Shown here piece by piece: positions 53,130 through 64,000 of a stretch of 64,000 nt of DNA. The first letter of the stretch is position 1. The number at the start of each line of letters is the position of its first letter. The notes beneath the pieces were generated by a model. The model ran no database searches, was not told the DNA's origin, and saw only the letters and a list, made by a program, of their open reading frames with translations. Position numbers and translations under genes: made by a program. Origin of the DNA: Tribonema minus (taxonomy: Eukaryota > Sar > Xanthophyceae > Tribonematales > Tribonemataceae); contig JAFCMP010000190.1 of NCBI GenBank assembly GCA_017506865.1, positions 868,001-932,000 of the forward strand, written 5' to 3'.

Positions 53130-53527
53130 TGTGATGCTGTCATGAATGCAAACAAGCAAGCTGGAAGAGCAAAACAAGTAGACACGCTTCAGAGAACTCA
53201 AATGAAATGTTATGCGAAAGGAAACGCGATGCGCTTACCGGATATCTTATTCTGCTGCTGAGAGACGGAAGGCTTGGGGCTGGGCGACGGCAGGCGCAGC
53301 AAGGTTCGGGCTTGCCGCGTGCAAGGGAGGTTCTTATACTGTGCATACTACTTTGATGCGCCCTTTGGCATGTGACCCAACTAGTTGCACCTGCCTTCAA
53401 CTAAGGTCAGGCCAGCTCTCAATCACATGTCAAGGTCTACACCGACTACACAGGTCTACTGAGACCTGTGCCAACCTGTGAGGTGTAACTGCCTGTAACT
53501 GTTTGAATACACCCCCAAGCCGTATCA
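53130..53527 (-). repeat. 3' LTR of the right Ty3/gypsy copy
   Basis: About 398 bp, TG...CA ends (TGTGATGCTGTCAT ... CCGTATCA), collinear with the LTR at 1786-2187. Its end next to the element body is followed on the plus strand by GATCCCCCTTCTTTGCT, which on the minus strand is a purine tract ending at the LTR. Confidence 0.8.
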
Positions 53528-53544
53528 GATCCCCCTTCTTTGCT
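53528..53544 (-). other. Polypurine tract
   Basis: On the minus strand AGCAAAGAAGGGGGATC lies directly before the 3' LTR, as expected for the plus-strand primer of an LTR element. It is absent beside the 5' LTR at 2188, as expected. Confidence 0.7.
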
Positions 53545-53769
53545 GAGCATCGCCCTCGATGCGGACTTGAACTCGAAGCAGCAGATCGCGGTCCCTAGTG
53601 TAGTTGCAGCATGCTCGCACTAAGTGCACTACTAAGCATGGAGGCCAATATATAACTGGTTGGAAACCCCATTAAAAACCTGGGAGGCAAACCTGCTAGT
53701 CAGGGAAATCCTCTCTGCAGGAAAAGGGAGTCGCCGGCCTCAGCTTTGACTCAACTTGAGTCCCCACAA

Positions 53770-56700
53770 CTACTTCGCACTCTCCTCTGAGGATATACTG
53801 CGAGCGGCGAGCACGTTCCATGATGAGTATGGGCTGTCTTTTGGCGTGCGGTAGTCACCCGGACGTAAACGCATCCGCCTGACGGTCTTCTCGCCGTCGA
53901 ACAGCACATCAAACGTGAACTGCGACCTGGCAGGGTAAAACTCGCCTAGGACGCCGCGGCTCCAGCCTGTTGGAAAGTGATACCAGATCACTTCACCCTC
54001 AAAACCTGATCCGAAATCAGATGGCAGTTTGGGCAGCCTTACCAGCGAGATCTGCGGCTGAGCAGAATCTTGGGCTGAGCTTGCCTCAGAACTAGTTTGG
54101 GAAGATGGCAGACCTCGCGTGACCTGAGAGTTGGGACTTGCACTACTCGCGCTGTCCGGCGCGCTTTGCGCCTGCAACCTCTTGGCTTTGTCACGCACTG
54201 CCTCTGCCAACTGTATGGCAGACTTGACCTGTGTACGGGTCATCTGTTCCCACTCACCATCCTCATATCTGATCCTCCAGTATGGTGACACAAAGTTCTT
54301 AACGGCCCCCCACACGTAAGTGATCGGGCCGCCCACTACCGTTCTGTGCTCCCTGACCAGCGCCGTGCCGATGGGATAGAGTTGCAGCGCGCTCTCTCGG
54401 CGCATGCCAGCATCCTCCTTAGGTGTGGGCCTGATGGCATATGCCGGCAACCTTCCTTCGTTGCGCAGCTCATAGAGCGCGTGAAAAGCGTCTAAGGTCC
54501 ATGGCGTCACTTCTTGCAGCATGTCATCCTCTGACACCCACGCATGTGACTTGCCATCTATGGACTGCCATTTGTACTGCCACGAGCCATTGGGGCCCGC
54601 TTGGCGGTCCAGAACTCTGTATAACTTCTCACCATCTGCTAGCTCCTCCACTTGTCGGGGGCTCAGCATGGCGTGCACACCTGGCTCCAACATGGCACTA
54701 GGCCTCATGTGGAAGGGCTTCATGTTCTCAACATGAGCTGTGGTGTGTCTAACTCTTCTGCCCATCATCCTGCAGATGAATGAGAGACCTGATTCGCCTG
54801 TGCGAGCCTCGATTTGCCAAGGCCCCACATACCTGGCATCAAGAGCAGCCGACCTGTCTCTTTGCCTGGGCAGCCGTATCATGACAGTCACCGACGGCGA
54901 ACTTCACCGCGCGCTTAATAGCTTCATTGCGCTTGGTGATCTTCTGGGCGCGCACTTGCAGCGCCTTTGACACCACTTTGTCTGCAAGCTCAAGCATATC
55001 TAGCTTGTGCTCAATCTCCTCGTGCAGGTCCAACTTCCTGCTGCCATCCTCGTGCATAAACGCATCATGTGGCAGTGAAGCCTCCCGACCGTACACACAG
55101 AAAAAGGGTGTTAAACCTGTTTCATCTCGGGGAGTTGTCCTCAACACAAACTGTACGAGCTCTAAGCCTTCGTGCCAGTTTGTCTGCTGAGCGCTGACCC
55201 AAGATGCTAGTGCCTTCTTAGCACGACCATTTGCATGTTCTGCCACACCATTGGTCTGTGGGTGGTATGCACTGGTCTCTATGCGTTTAACTTTAAACGC
55301 TCTGCAAAGGTCACTGACCACATTGCCAAGGAAGACTTTGCCCTTGTCTGAGCATAGTTCCTCCACTAATGCTCCAACCTCTAGGAACACTGTCATGAGG
55401 TGCGGGGTTACATCTTTAGTACCCTGGCCATGCATAGCGGCTAGCCATACAAAACCGGACCTCGTCTCCACAATAGTCAGAACATATTTATGCCCCGCCG
55501 CGGACTGGATACCAGGCTCTGTGATATCAATGTTGAGACGTTGCCACATGCGCACTGGCTCAGCCAACCACTGCTTATATTGAGTGGAGCTGGCGCGCTT
55601 GCGTTCTAGGCACGTCATACAACTCTGCACGTACGTTCGTATGTCTGCGCCCATACCAGGCCAGAAATACCTCTCGAATATACGCGTGTGCGTAGCGCCT
55701 ATGCCGCAATGCATAGCGCTCGCGTCATCATGCCCTAAACGCATGACTAGGGTTCGTAGCACCACTGGCACGACCCACTGCAACAACACCATACCTCTCT
55801 TGGGGTGGCTTGTTGAACTGTGCACTAAGAGGCCATCTTCCTCCACGGTATACTGCTCTCTCTGTGCTAAGACGTGAGCGGCTAGCTCCGCGCCTTCGGG
55901 TATGTCACCCTCAATGAGCATCTTGCTCACTGCTCGACAGAAGCCGTCCGCTTTCTGAACTTCAAGAAATGCGGCTCTGCTGAGCATTGCTGGCGTGGCA
56001 GGCGAGTCTCCCTCGGCCACCCGTTTCAGCAACTGCACTACTTCTGGCCTTGGCAGCGTCTTCTTGCGCTTGCCTAAAACAGCTTCGCCATCCGGTGGCT
56101 CGTCTGCCTCATCTGCATCAGCAGCAGCTTCTACCTCTGGAATCTCTCCTTCTTCCAATGAGTCTGCCGCCGGCTGAGCCGTGGTGACGCTGCACTTGGC
56201 CCTCTTTGAGCTGATGCTGCGTCGCCTGTCGCATGCGATCTGCCTTAAGAGTCGCTGCGCTTGGGAATGCTCCCACGAGCCGGTGTACTTATTGACTGGC
56301 TCTGCGTACGCTGTGTTGATCTCAACTTCATCAACCTCTGCTTCCTCCACCGTGGAGTCATCTAGCCTTCTGTCCAACAACTGTGCTAGCTCCACAGCTG
56401 TCAGAGCGGCTAACCTAGCGGCCACCGCGCCTGATATGGCGACGGCCTCGTTGAACTTGAACGCTGGCCCGTAACGTGCGTCCGCCGTGTACCCACGACA
56501 GCCGTTCACGTCGGCCACCTTGTGCGTTCTCGTGGCCTCGTCCGCAAAGCGCACACCCGACGGCGGTGCGTCCATGCTCGGGACTGCGTCTGGCCACTGT
56601 TCGTCTGCTGGCTCCGTAGAGCGCTCAGCATCTAACTCTGCCTGCTGTGGCAGCCTGGATGGGGCATCAGCATTGGCATTCCTTTTGCCAGGCCTGTGCT

Positions 56701-59150
56701 GAATGGTAACGTCATACTCCTGTATGCGCATGGCCCATCTTAGTAGCTTGCCGTTGTAGTCTTGCAACGTCAACAGCCACCTGAGCGCAGCGGCATCTGT
56801 GACCACTGTAACGGGGTTACCCCAAATGTAAGGCCTGAAGTGGTTGAGCGCCAGCACTACTGCCAGACACTCTACTGCCGTCGCTCCTAACTTCGCGTCG
56901 GGTTCAGAGTTCAGCTTGCTGAAGTAGCCAACGACTACTTCTCTGACCTCCTCGCCTTCAGCTATGCGGCGCCTGCCCGTGTGAGCATATGGCTGTCCCG
57001 CTGTTGCCCTTTCGACCTCACTCACAGGTCTGAATTGTGTAAGCACACCTGCCGTCGCCGTCTTGGAGGCGTCGGTGTACAATACGAAAGGCAAACTGAA
57101 ATCTGGGTGCATCACTGTGCGACTGTCGCACATGGCACTCTTCAGCCGCTTGAAAGCCCGCTCTTGCGCAGACCCCCAAACCATGACTGCTTTGTTCTTG
57201 GTCAGGGCTACTATAGGCTCTGATATCGCCCCAAAGTCGGGTACATATCGCCTGTAATAGTTAAACACTCCCATAACCACTTGTACCAACTGCTTGTCTG
57301 GTACCCCGCCTTTCAGTGGGGGGCTCATGTCAAGCATGGCCTTGAACTTGTCAGGGTCTGGTCTTGTTCCAGCGGCGCCAACTATATGGCCTAGGAACTT
57401 GACTTCAGCTTGAAATAGCTGACACTTTGGGCGAGATACACTCATGCCCGCCGCGCCTATGCGGCCAAGAACATCATCTAACTGCTCGATGTGCTCCTCG
57501 ATGTCCGTGCCATACACCAACACGTCATCTATGTACACTAGCGCGTGGGAGCCTAAGGCATCTCCCAGCACTTGGTGCATCAATCTCGTGAACTGCGCTG
57601 GCAAGTTCACCAGCCCGAATGGCGCCACCTTGTAGTGCCACAACGAGCCGTCTGGGACTCTGAAGGCCGTCTTGGCCTTAGCCGTCTTCGCCAGCGGGAT
57701 CTGATGGTAACCCGCTGCCAGATCTAACGAAGATAAAATCCTGGCACCTTGCACAGCCCGCATCATGTCATCCATGTTGCCTAAGCCATGACTATCACGC
57801 TTCGTGACCGCATTCAACTTCCTGAAGTCTATGCAGAAGCGGATCTTGTCGCCTTGAACCACTAGTACTGGGTTGCTTGCCCATGCACTAGCTGATGGCT
57901 CAATCTGTTGGCGCTTTGCCATCATCTGAATCTGTTTCATGATGTACTCGGCTTCTTTGAAAGCCCAATGGCGTGCCTTGTCCGCCACCGGCTCGGCCGT
58001 CTGAGTGTCAACATCAATCTCAAAATGCTGGGTGACTCGAGGGTTTTTAGGGTCCTTAGCAAAGACATTCCTGTGCTTTTTTAGCATGTCAAGTGCTTTT
58101 CTTTTTAACAGTACCCCATCTTTCCCCCTTCCTTGCAAATGAGGCGCAAGCCTGCCATCTTTCACAAGGATTTCCTCCAGCTCTGCATCTGTGCAGTTCT
58201 CTAGCTGGTCATTGTGGCGCTGGCTGAGGTCTGCCAGCCGTTGCACTTCTTGTGCAACCTCTTTGGCAGTCTTGCCTATGCTAGCAGCTAATTCTGCCAC
58301 TAACTTAGCATTTTCAGAGTGCCTTTTGGCTGCTATTACTAGCAGTTTGGCTTCTAGAGCCTGCTGAGTAGCTGTCTGCACTTCTAGCAGATCATCAGCC
58401 TTAATTGGAGTCACTTTTCCCCAATACGTGTTGCGGCGCACGTAAACCGGGTACATTGAAGTGTTGCTCAATGTAGCGTATATCGTGCCGCTGGCATTTA
58501 CGGTGAGAGCGGTGATATTTGCCTTAACACCTTTGCCTCTCATCATTTCTGTAGTCACTGTCTCTTCTGGTATGAGCAATGCCTCATAGGGCTGCACGCG
58601 CTTTGGCTTTGGTAGCAGCGTGAGTTCCACAATCGTCTCCGACGATGGTGCCAGTACAGTGTTATATGCCATCCTAGCTGAGCACTGCTGAGGCTTGTCT
58701 GGTGCCTCAGTGCTCTCAGCGCTGCCATTGCCCTTGCAACTGGCTAGTGCTGCCGCACGCGCGTTCGCGTTGTCTGCGCGATTCTTGTCGTGCATGGGGC
58801 GTATGGCCACACCTGTTAGTCCCCCTGGGAAGAAGGCTGGGCTACCGCCGTGATACGAGATGACTGAGCCATGCGGGGCAAAGAAATCCGTACCTAAGAG
58901 CACGTCCATGGGTGCGTTCACCACATAGAACTTGTGCAAGAACATCTTGTTCTTAAACCGCAGCCATGCATTGACCACACCACTGATCTGCAGCGACGTC
59001 TTGCCGTCTGCCAAGAGGATCTCAGTGTAGTCACCTTGCTGAGGTGTACATACATAGCTGTTGGGGAGCTTGTCTGCAATGCGCTTGCCCATGATGGTTA
59101 CGGTCGCACCGCAGTCTACCATGGCGCGCACATAGAGTTCTTTGGGCGTC
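53770..59150 (-). CDS. pol region of the right Ty3/gypsy copy (protease, RT, RNase H, integrase)
   Basis: Retropepsin with VDCGAT and LLGTDF; RT with FCIDFRKLN, LDLAAGYHQI and VYIDDVLVYG; RNase H with LYTDAS and a GKLLRWAMRIQEYD-type connection; integrase with an H...C-x2-C zinc end (about 55600-55720), DITEPG, SDKG and a late Glu-bearing TNGVAEHANG segment. The C-terminal GPWQI element lies near 54810-54840, followed by a Ser-rich tail. This order is diagnostic for Ty3/gypsy. No clear chromodomain was recognised in the tail. Confidence 0.85.
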
Positions 59151-59969
59151 TGAGAGTTGCTTTGTACGCGTAACGACGCGGACACAAACATCTGCCCTGG
59201 AGGTACAACACCGGCTACTGGGCGTATGTACTCCACTGGAGCCTCCGACTTGGAGCGCTCTACCGAGCTAGGCTCAGGGGACCCTACTGCAAGGTCTACA
59301 TGAGGTAACTTGACTGGTTCCCTCGGTTTTGTGATCTCTTCTGTGAGATTCTTAATTGTCTCTGCCACACTCACTGGTGTGGCTGTGTCTAACTTGCTGA
59401 CACCTGGCACATGGTCTAATATGCCTAGAGACTGAGCATCAAGGCCAGCGCGCCTGAGCGCTGCCTTCAACTCACCTGGGGCAAGGCGCGGGTCTGTACC
59501 GCCGCCGAGCTTCTTGCGTGCCGCTGCGGCCGCAATGGGTGGAGCACTGATTTCTGTGTCAATGTCCATGTCGTCTGCGTCACTGCAAACGCTCATAACT
59601 GACTGTGAGTCCCACTCAGAGTCAGACCCTGAGTCAGAGTCATCGACTTCCACGATGTCAGCCATGCCGGGCTGCACCACAGCCAAGTCTACCTCTGGCT
59701 CTTCCCATGCACTGCGCATCGGAATTATGGGTACCTCTGCATACCCTGCATCATGCGCCTTTGCATGTATGCTACGCGCCACTGCTGCTGAGCAGTGTGC
59801 ACTTGACGTGGGCGCTGCATGTACCGCGGTAGCGGCCTGCACCAGCGAACCACTCTGACCAGCCAACCAAGACGGGGGCGGGCAGTCAACTGAATGCCTC
59901 AACGTAGAGTCTGACCTACGCGGCAAACGTACCTGTTGTTCTGGCAGTGTGCACAGGCCTGAGGCCTCA

Positions 59970-60880
59970 ATTGCCACGAACAAGTGAAATGCCATCTCTG
60001 GGATGAACAAGTCTGCAATGTAACGCCGTACATCACTACTGCATGCACTCGCTGGTAATTCATGATGATAAGTCATGAGCACTGCCATTTCCGCAAGCGA
60101 CAGCAAGCGGGCAGATGCCACTGGACCAGCGTCTTTTGCATGTGCAACATAACTCGCAGTGGGCCTACCAGGCAGTCTGCGCACTGGGCTAGGCAACAAG
60201 CCATCAGCATCCAAAACACCAGGGTGCTGAGCACTGCGTGGTTGCAAGAAGAATGTGCGTTCGGGGCAGCGCAAGCGAGAGCGAACAGATGTGGGTCTGC
60301 TTTGTAAACGCTTGGTATTTATTACCGCACCGAACCTCTGGAGCGCCTCACGTGAGGCCACCCCTGCTGGTACTATGACAATGTACACCCTCTGCCTCCT
60401 GCAAGGTACTTCAAACTCAGAAGCCCTTAACTTGGCAATGTACAGCATGTAACCAGCCAACTTGAGAATGCGTACTGCGCGTGCAAACGCGCGTGACACT
60501 AGCACTCCTGGCACATTCTCATACAACACCACCCGAAGCTTGGCCCGCACGATGAGCCGTGCGGCATGGACCGTGCACTCGGCAGCTTCGCCCTCGACCT
60601 TCTTGCCCTCCGCAGAAAAATCTGTGCAGGGCGGCGAGATGGTGGTGACGTCAGGTTTCTCGTCGATGAGACGTGCAACAACCTTCGCATCAGTGATGCA
60701 TGCAGTGAGCGTGGGCACTTCTAGATGAACTTCATGCAGAGCCTCAATTGCCTTGACGTCTTTGTCAACTGCGAGCACCGTGCGTGTTACAAAACCTGCT
60801 CTGGAGGTCAACTTACCCCCAGCTATGGCGCCTCCTAGCGCCCCACAGCAGACAGACGCGTGTTTGATAACTCTGGGTGG
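59970..60880 (-). CDS. C5 cytosine DNA methyltransferase domain within the retroelement polyprotein
   Basis: This region between gag and protease carries the ordered motifs of C5 cytosine methyltransferases. Motif I is ASVCCGALGGAIAG (about 60845), motif IV PPCTDFS with the Pro-Cys pair (about 60635), motif VI YENVPG (about 60515), motif VIII RRQRVYIV (about 60390), and a motif IX-like RLLSLAEMAVLMTYHHELP (about 60080). A C-terminal helix region (FIPEMAFHLFVAIEAS) follows. It methylates cytosine in DNA in its known relatives. Retroelements bearing such domains have been reported from dinoflagellates and charophyte algae. Its position here, fused in frame downstream of a zinc-finger gag end, suggests it is made as part of the polyprotein. 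Self-methylation of new copies is a reasonable but unproven role. Confidence 0.85.
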
Positions 60881-61079
60881 TGGCTCTGGCCCACCCTCAA
60901 TTGCCGCCATCTGCGCGCGCAAAGAGACATCGTAAACAGCGTCAGTGGCATGCTCAGCTACCTGTGCTGAACGTGCATCTGCTCTAACTGCACCAGGCAA
61001 TTCACTGATCGCTGGTGCTGAACTTGCAGTAGGCAAGTCACTTTCTAACAAGGCAGCAGACAACTGCAAGTGTGATTCA

Positions 61080-63768
61080 CCTTGGCGGTGCTTTTCTGCC
61101 ATCCTCTTTCGGTGCGCAATGCACTGAGGGCAGGTAGTCTTGTGCCGCATGAGTGCGTCCCAGTCTCCCTGGTCCACTCTGCAGCCAAGACACTTGAAGT
61201 TGCTCTTGGGCTTGGCTCCGCCGCCGCCGTTACCGCCTGTAGAGCTAGCCTTGCCCTGCGGCGCGCGGTCGCTGACTCCAAGCTGGCGACGCTCGTTAGC
61301 GCTCAGCCCCGCCAACACAGCGCGAGCAGCCGAAAGCTTATTCTTCTTTTTATAGCGATGGTCGTTACTGACCACGCTCCACCCATCCTTGGCAGGGCGC
61401 TTGCCTGTGTCAGAGTAGGGGGGGGTTGAGATGTGTGCCGCGGCCATTGCAGACACAACATTTCGAGTCTCGCGCTCGTCAATAGGCGCTGCCTGCCACT
61501 TTTGCTGGGCAGTTGCCACGACCTTGGGAAAAGCGGTGTTCTTTAGATCCCAGGTCTCATACATGCCGTTTACTTCTTGACGGCAGCATAATGGCAGTTC
61601 ATGAACGAACTTCATACGAACAATTTGCTGGTTGTCCGCGCAGCCGGCGTCGTGCGCGGCTGCAACTACCTCCCTGCCCCACACTTCGGGGCTGGTACCG
61701 GAGGTACGCGTGAGTTCATGATACTTTTGAAGTGCTATTTGCCTGGCAGATGTGCTATCGTACGCTGCCGTAAGGCATTGCACCATCTGCTCATAAGACA
61801 AATCACTAAACGCACGAGTTTCTAGCATTCCCGTGCGCTCATTGGTGACTGCGCTGGTCAGATCAGCGTACTGACTCTTGGTCAGACTCTGCAACAGCGC
61901 TTCTGAGTAGGCCGACTTGGGCACGCCACGCGTGTCGCAGCTACGCTCAAAAGCTCTAATGGAAGCTTCAAGCCTGCCTACTTGCGTTACAATGACGACG
62001 CCAGTGCCGCCGAAACCCCTCAAGTCAACTTTGGGTTTCCGCACCGTCATGGCAACTGAGGAGTACGAGGGTTCTACTGACCCCGCAGTCCTAATGCTCT
62101 CACCTAGAGCCGATGCGCTGGTGGCTACGCCGGCCACTGCGCCATCTTCACGCGGACTCGCAGCTGCGCCGGCTGCGTCGTCGTCCGACGTGTCGGAGTG
62201 CCCGTCAGTGTTGAGGAACGGGTGCGTCACCAAGCTGCGCGGGTAAGTGTCCGCAGCTAGGTGCGCCTCCTCGGTGACCAGAGGCGTGTTCTCGAACTCC
62301 CTTAGCATTCGCCAGAGTTCCGCCTCCTCACCGTCGCCTGTGCCGAAGGCGAAGCGATGCCAACTATTGGACCGCTTACGGTGTTCACCTATGGTCAGCA
62401 GCTCGCCGAACTGGCTAGCTTTGAAGTCATGACCACGTTTTTCCAGAAGTGCAACATTATGCTTGCGCACCTCTTCGGCCTGCTCCGCAGCGAACGTCCG
62501 CGCCATCGGCAGCAGTGAGTTCTTCACCATGTTCTTGCTCTCACTGGGAGCTCTGGTGACGCGAAGCTGGAGCTCGCCAAGGCGTTCGTAAAGGGCACGC
62601 TCGTGAACTTCGGCGAACGTTGCAGCCGTTTTGGCGGCCTTGGCAGCTCGCTTATGTGCCTCGACGCGAGCTTCGATGCCCTCACGCCACTGGTCATAAG
62701 CCTCATCTGTGCCCTCAGGATCAAAGGGCACACCACCCTCATCACCAGATGACTCAGAAGACTCGAGCAGTTGCCTAACTGCCCTCCGTCGCTCTGCCGC
62801 TTGTCGCTCAACTGGCTTTTGCGGTATGACGGGCGCGCTACGTGGCACAACTGGCGCACTTTGCACGACTGGCACGCTACGTGGCACAACTGGCACACGC
62901 CGCGCCTTACCACTTGCACCCCGACGCGGCTGCGTCACAGGCGATTTATCTGAGGCTTTAGGGGCCCTCGCTGGTGCAGTATAGTATGTGGGAGCCACTA
63001 GCCTAGCTGATGGCTTGGAGCTCTGAGGCGTCGGAGCCGCCGGTGCTACTTCAGGCGCCGCAACTGGGACCCGTGCACCGCGCGTAACCGACGTCTTGGC
63101 CGGCTGACTGCGCGCGACCTTAGGTGAGGCCACCGCGGGCGCAACCAGTGCTGCAACTGGCACTGTGGACTTCGCAGGTGCTGGCGCCGCAGACTTCGCG
63201 GGCGCTGCCGGCACAGCTGGCGCGGCTACCGGCACAACTGGCGCGGTTGTTGCAGCTGCACGCGGTGTCTTGCGTGGGCTTTTCGTTGGTGCGAGTTTTT
63301 CTCAACAGCTGCACGTGCAAAAGCTTCTTCGCCTTCTGCTACCTGGGCTTCGCTAAGCATAATGCCCATTGCTGCAAGCTGTTCTCTTTTCTGCCTCAAA
63401 CGTAACTGCCTTGCCACTATGGCTTCGGCTTCTGAGCCGCCACCGCCGGGCTCGTCGCTGGACTCAGCGAAATTACGTATAAAAGGAGGTGCGGCACCAG
63501 TGACTACTGATTCTGTGGACCGTACCGAGGCAGACGTGTCGGGCGCGCTGGCACCGACCTGGCTGGGTCTTGCGGACGCTGCCGCGGGCCGGGGAGGGGG
63601 GCGTGACGGCTTGTCACCCGAGCTTGGTGCGGGGCGCGTAGCGGAGCGCTGACCGCCCTTGTTGCTCTTAGCAGCAGTGCTGCCAGCAGGCCTAGCACCG
63701 CCACTAACACCTCCGCTGCGGCTTGACCCACTCGTTGGCTTCTTGGAGCCATGGTCAGTCTTGACCAT
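61080..63768 (-). CDS. gag region of the right Ty3/gypsy copy
   Basis: A Ser/Pro/Ala-rich N-terminal part (62700-63768) with PVVPRS-type repeats and an AEEVRK-type basic helix is followed by a capsid-like helical region (about 61500-62080). A C-x2-C...H-x4-C-x2-C knuckle cluster (about 61120-61190) fits a nucleocapsid role. The start at 63768 is supported by alignment with the left copy's gag start at about 866. Read in the minus direction, it leads into the methyltransferase region. Confidence 0.7.
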
Positions 63769-64000
63769 TTATGGTGTATCCTGCACACGATTCACGCGCA
63801 TGAAGCTGAGTGCGACGACAAAACCATGATTTTAAATTGTCAGCGCACGAGCCGTCTATGCCCCGCACGCCTCTGCACGAGGTCTGATGCTACTAGGGCA
63901 CTCTGAACTGCAAGCCAGCCAGTTTGACATAGCAGTTGTACAGATCGACCGCGTTGTCAATTCTGCAACACAATTGCGGCCGTACAATCATGAAGCAAAA
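63769..64000 (-). other. Leader of the right Ty3/gypsy copy
   Basis: Aligns with 867-1090 of the left copy (shared GTGTATCCTGCACACG, GCGCATGAAGCTGAGT, GCCCCGCACGCC-like blocks and a final CACAATTGCGGCC-like block). Untranslated 5' region; the 5' LTR lies outside the window. Confidence 0.7.

Larger units (their letters stand above)
53130..64000 (-). mobile_element. Ty3/gypsy LTR retroelement carrying a cytosine methyltransferase (right copy)
   Basis: A minus-strand LTR element of at least 10.9 kb. Its 5' LTR lies beyond the right edge. Parts from its 5' end: leader (63769-64000 and beyond), gag (about 61080-63768), a C5 cytosine methyltransferase region (about 59970-60880), retropepsin (about 58850-59150), RT (about 57350-57990), RNase H (about 56690-57100), integrase (about 54900-55730) and integrase C-terminal region plus tail (53770-54890), then a polypurine tract and 3' LTR. 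RNase H before integrase marks the Ty3/gypsy order. The coding region is open over nearly all its length, in about three frames, some of which may reflect the recoding this family is known to use. It therefore looks nearly whole and rather young. Age by LTR comparison is not possible inside the window. Confidence 0.88.

Noticed and set aside
61082-61429. Plus-strand frames within 54-64 kb
   Set aside because: They are shadows of the retroelement coding strand in a GC-rich stretch.
1-64000. tRNA, rRNA, CRISPR, bacterial-type operators or ribosome binding sites
   Set aside because: None was recognised, and spliced genes show this is a eukaryotic nuclear sequence.

Overview
The window comes from a repeat-rich, intron-rich nuclear genome, most likely that of an alga. 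The evidence is a complete ten-exon phytochrome gene with GT-AG introns (one GC-AG), CAG/CTG-rich low complexity, and mobile elements of kinds known from algae: an OTU-protease LINE, a multi-exon Helitron, a Crypton-like element, and a Ty3/gypsy element carrying a cytosine methyltransferase. The phylum cannot be fixed. The phytochrome looks bacteriophytochrome/fungal-like in its chromophore site, which argues against land plants and their closest algae. I saw no rRNA, tRNA or CRISPR.

Layout. 1-2187 is the 5' end of a Ty3/gypsy copy on the minus strand, cut by the window edge. 2188-14100 is a block of old repeats. A nearly complete LINE (3300-11762, minus) sits in it with a 16-bp target duplication, and so does a hAT-like MITE (12051-12508). 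The same repeat block recurs at 47458-48944. Both copies carry a decayed exon for a PAS domain. 15252-22590 holds a Helitron: a seven- or eight-exon Rep/helicase gene with three in-frame mini-exons and a C-terminal RING finger, plus a divergent two-exon zinc-binding gene.

24104-37066 (minus) is the main host gene, a 1072-residue phytochrome hybrid histidine kinase (PAS-GAF-PHY-HisKA-HATPase-receiver). Its exon phases close exactly. A TIR element with TA target duplication (37153-38066) lies 85 bp upstream of its start codon. 38469-41060 is tandem and dispersed repeat. 41578-45698 (plus) is a second host signalling gene, a PAS-domain protein kinase of MAPKKK-like type with one 2-kb intron. 45699-48944 is repeat. 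48945-50457 is a Crypton-like tyrosine recombinase. 50720-52324 (minus) is a cysteine-rich zinc-binding gene. From 53130 to the right edge is the second Ty3/gypsy copy (minus), with gag, methyltransferase, protease, RT, RNase H and integrase regions.

How it fits together. Two intact sensory genes, phytochrome and PAS kinase, stand in a landscape of nested transposons, and PAS-coding sequence from a related gene has been spread with the repeats. The most unusual items are the methyltransferase-bearing retroelement, the biliverdin-type phytochrome, and the mini-exon/RING architecture of the Helitron.
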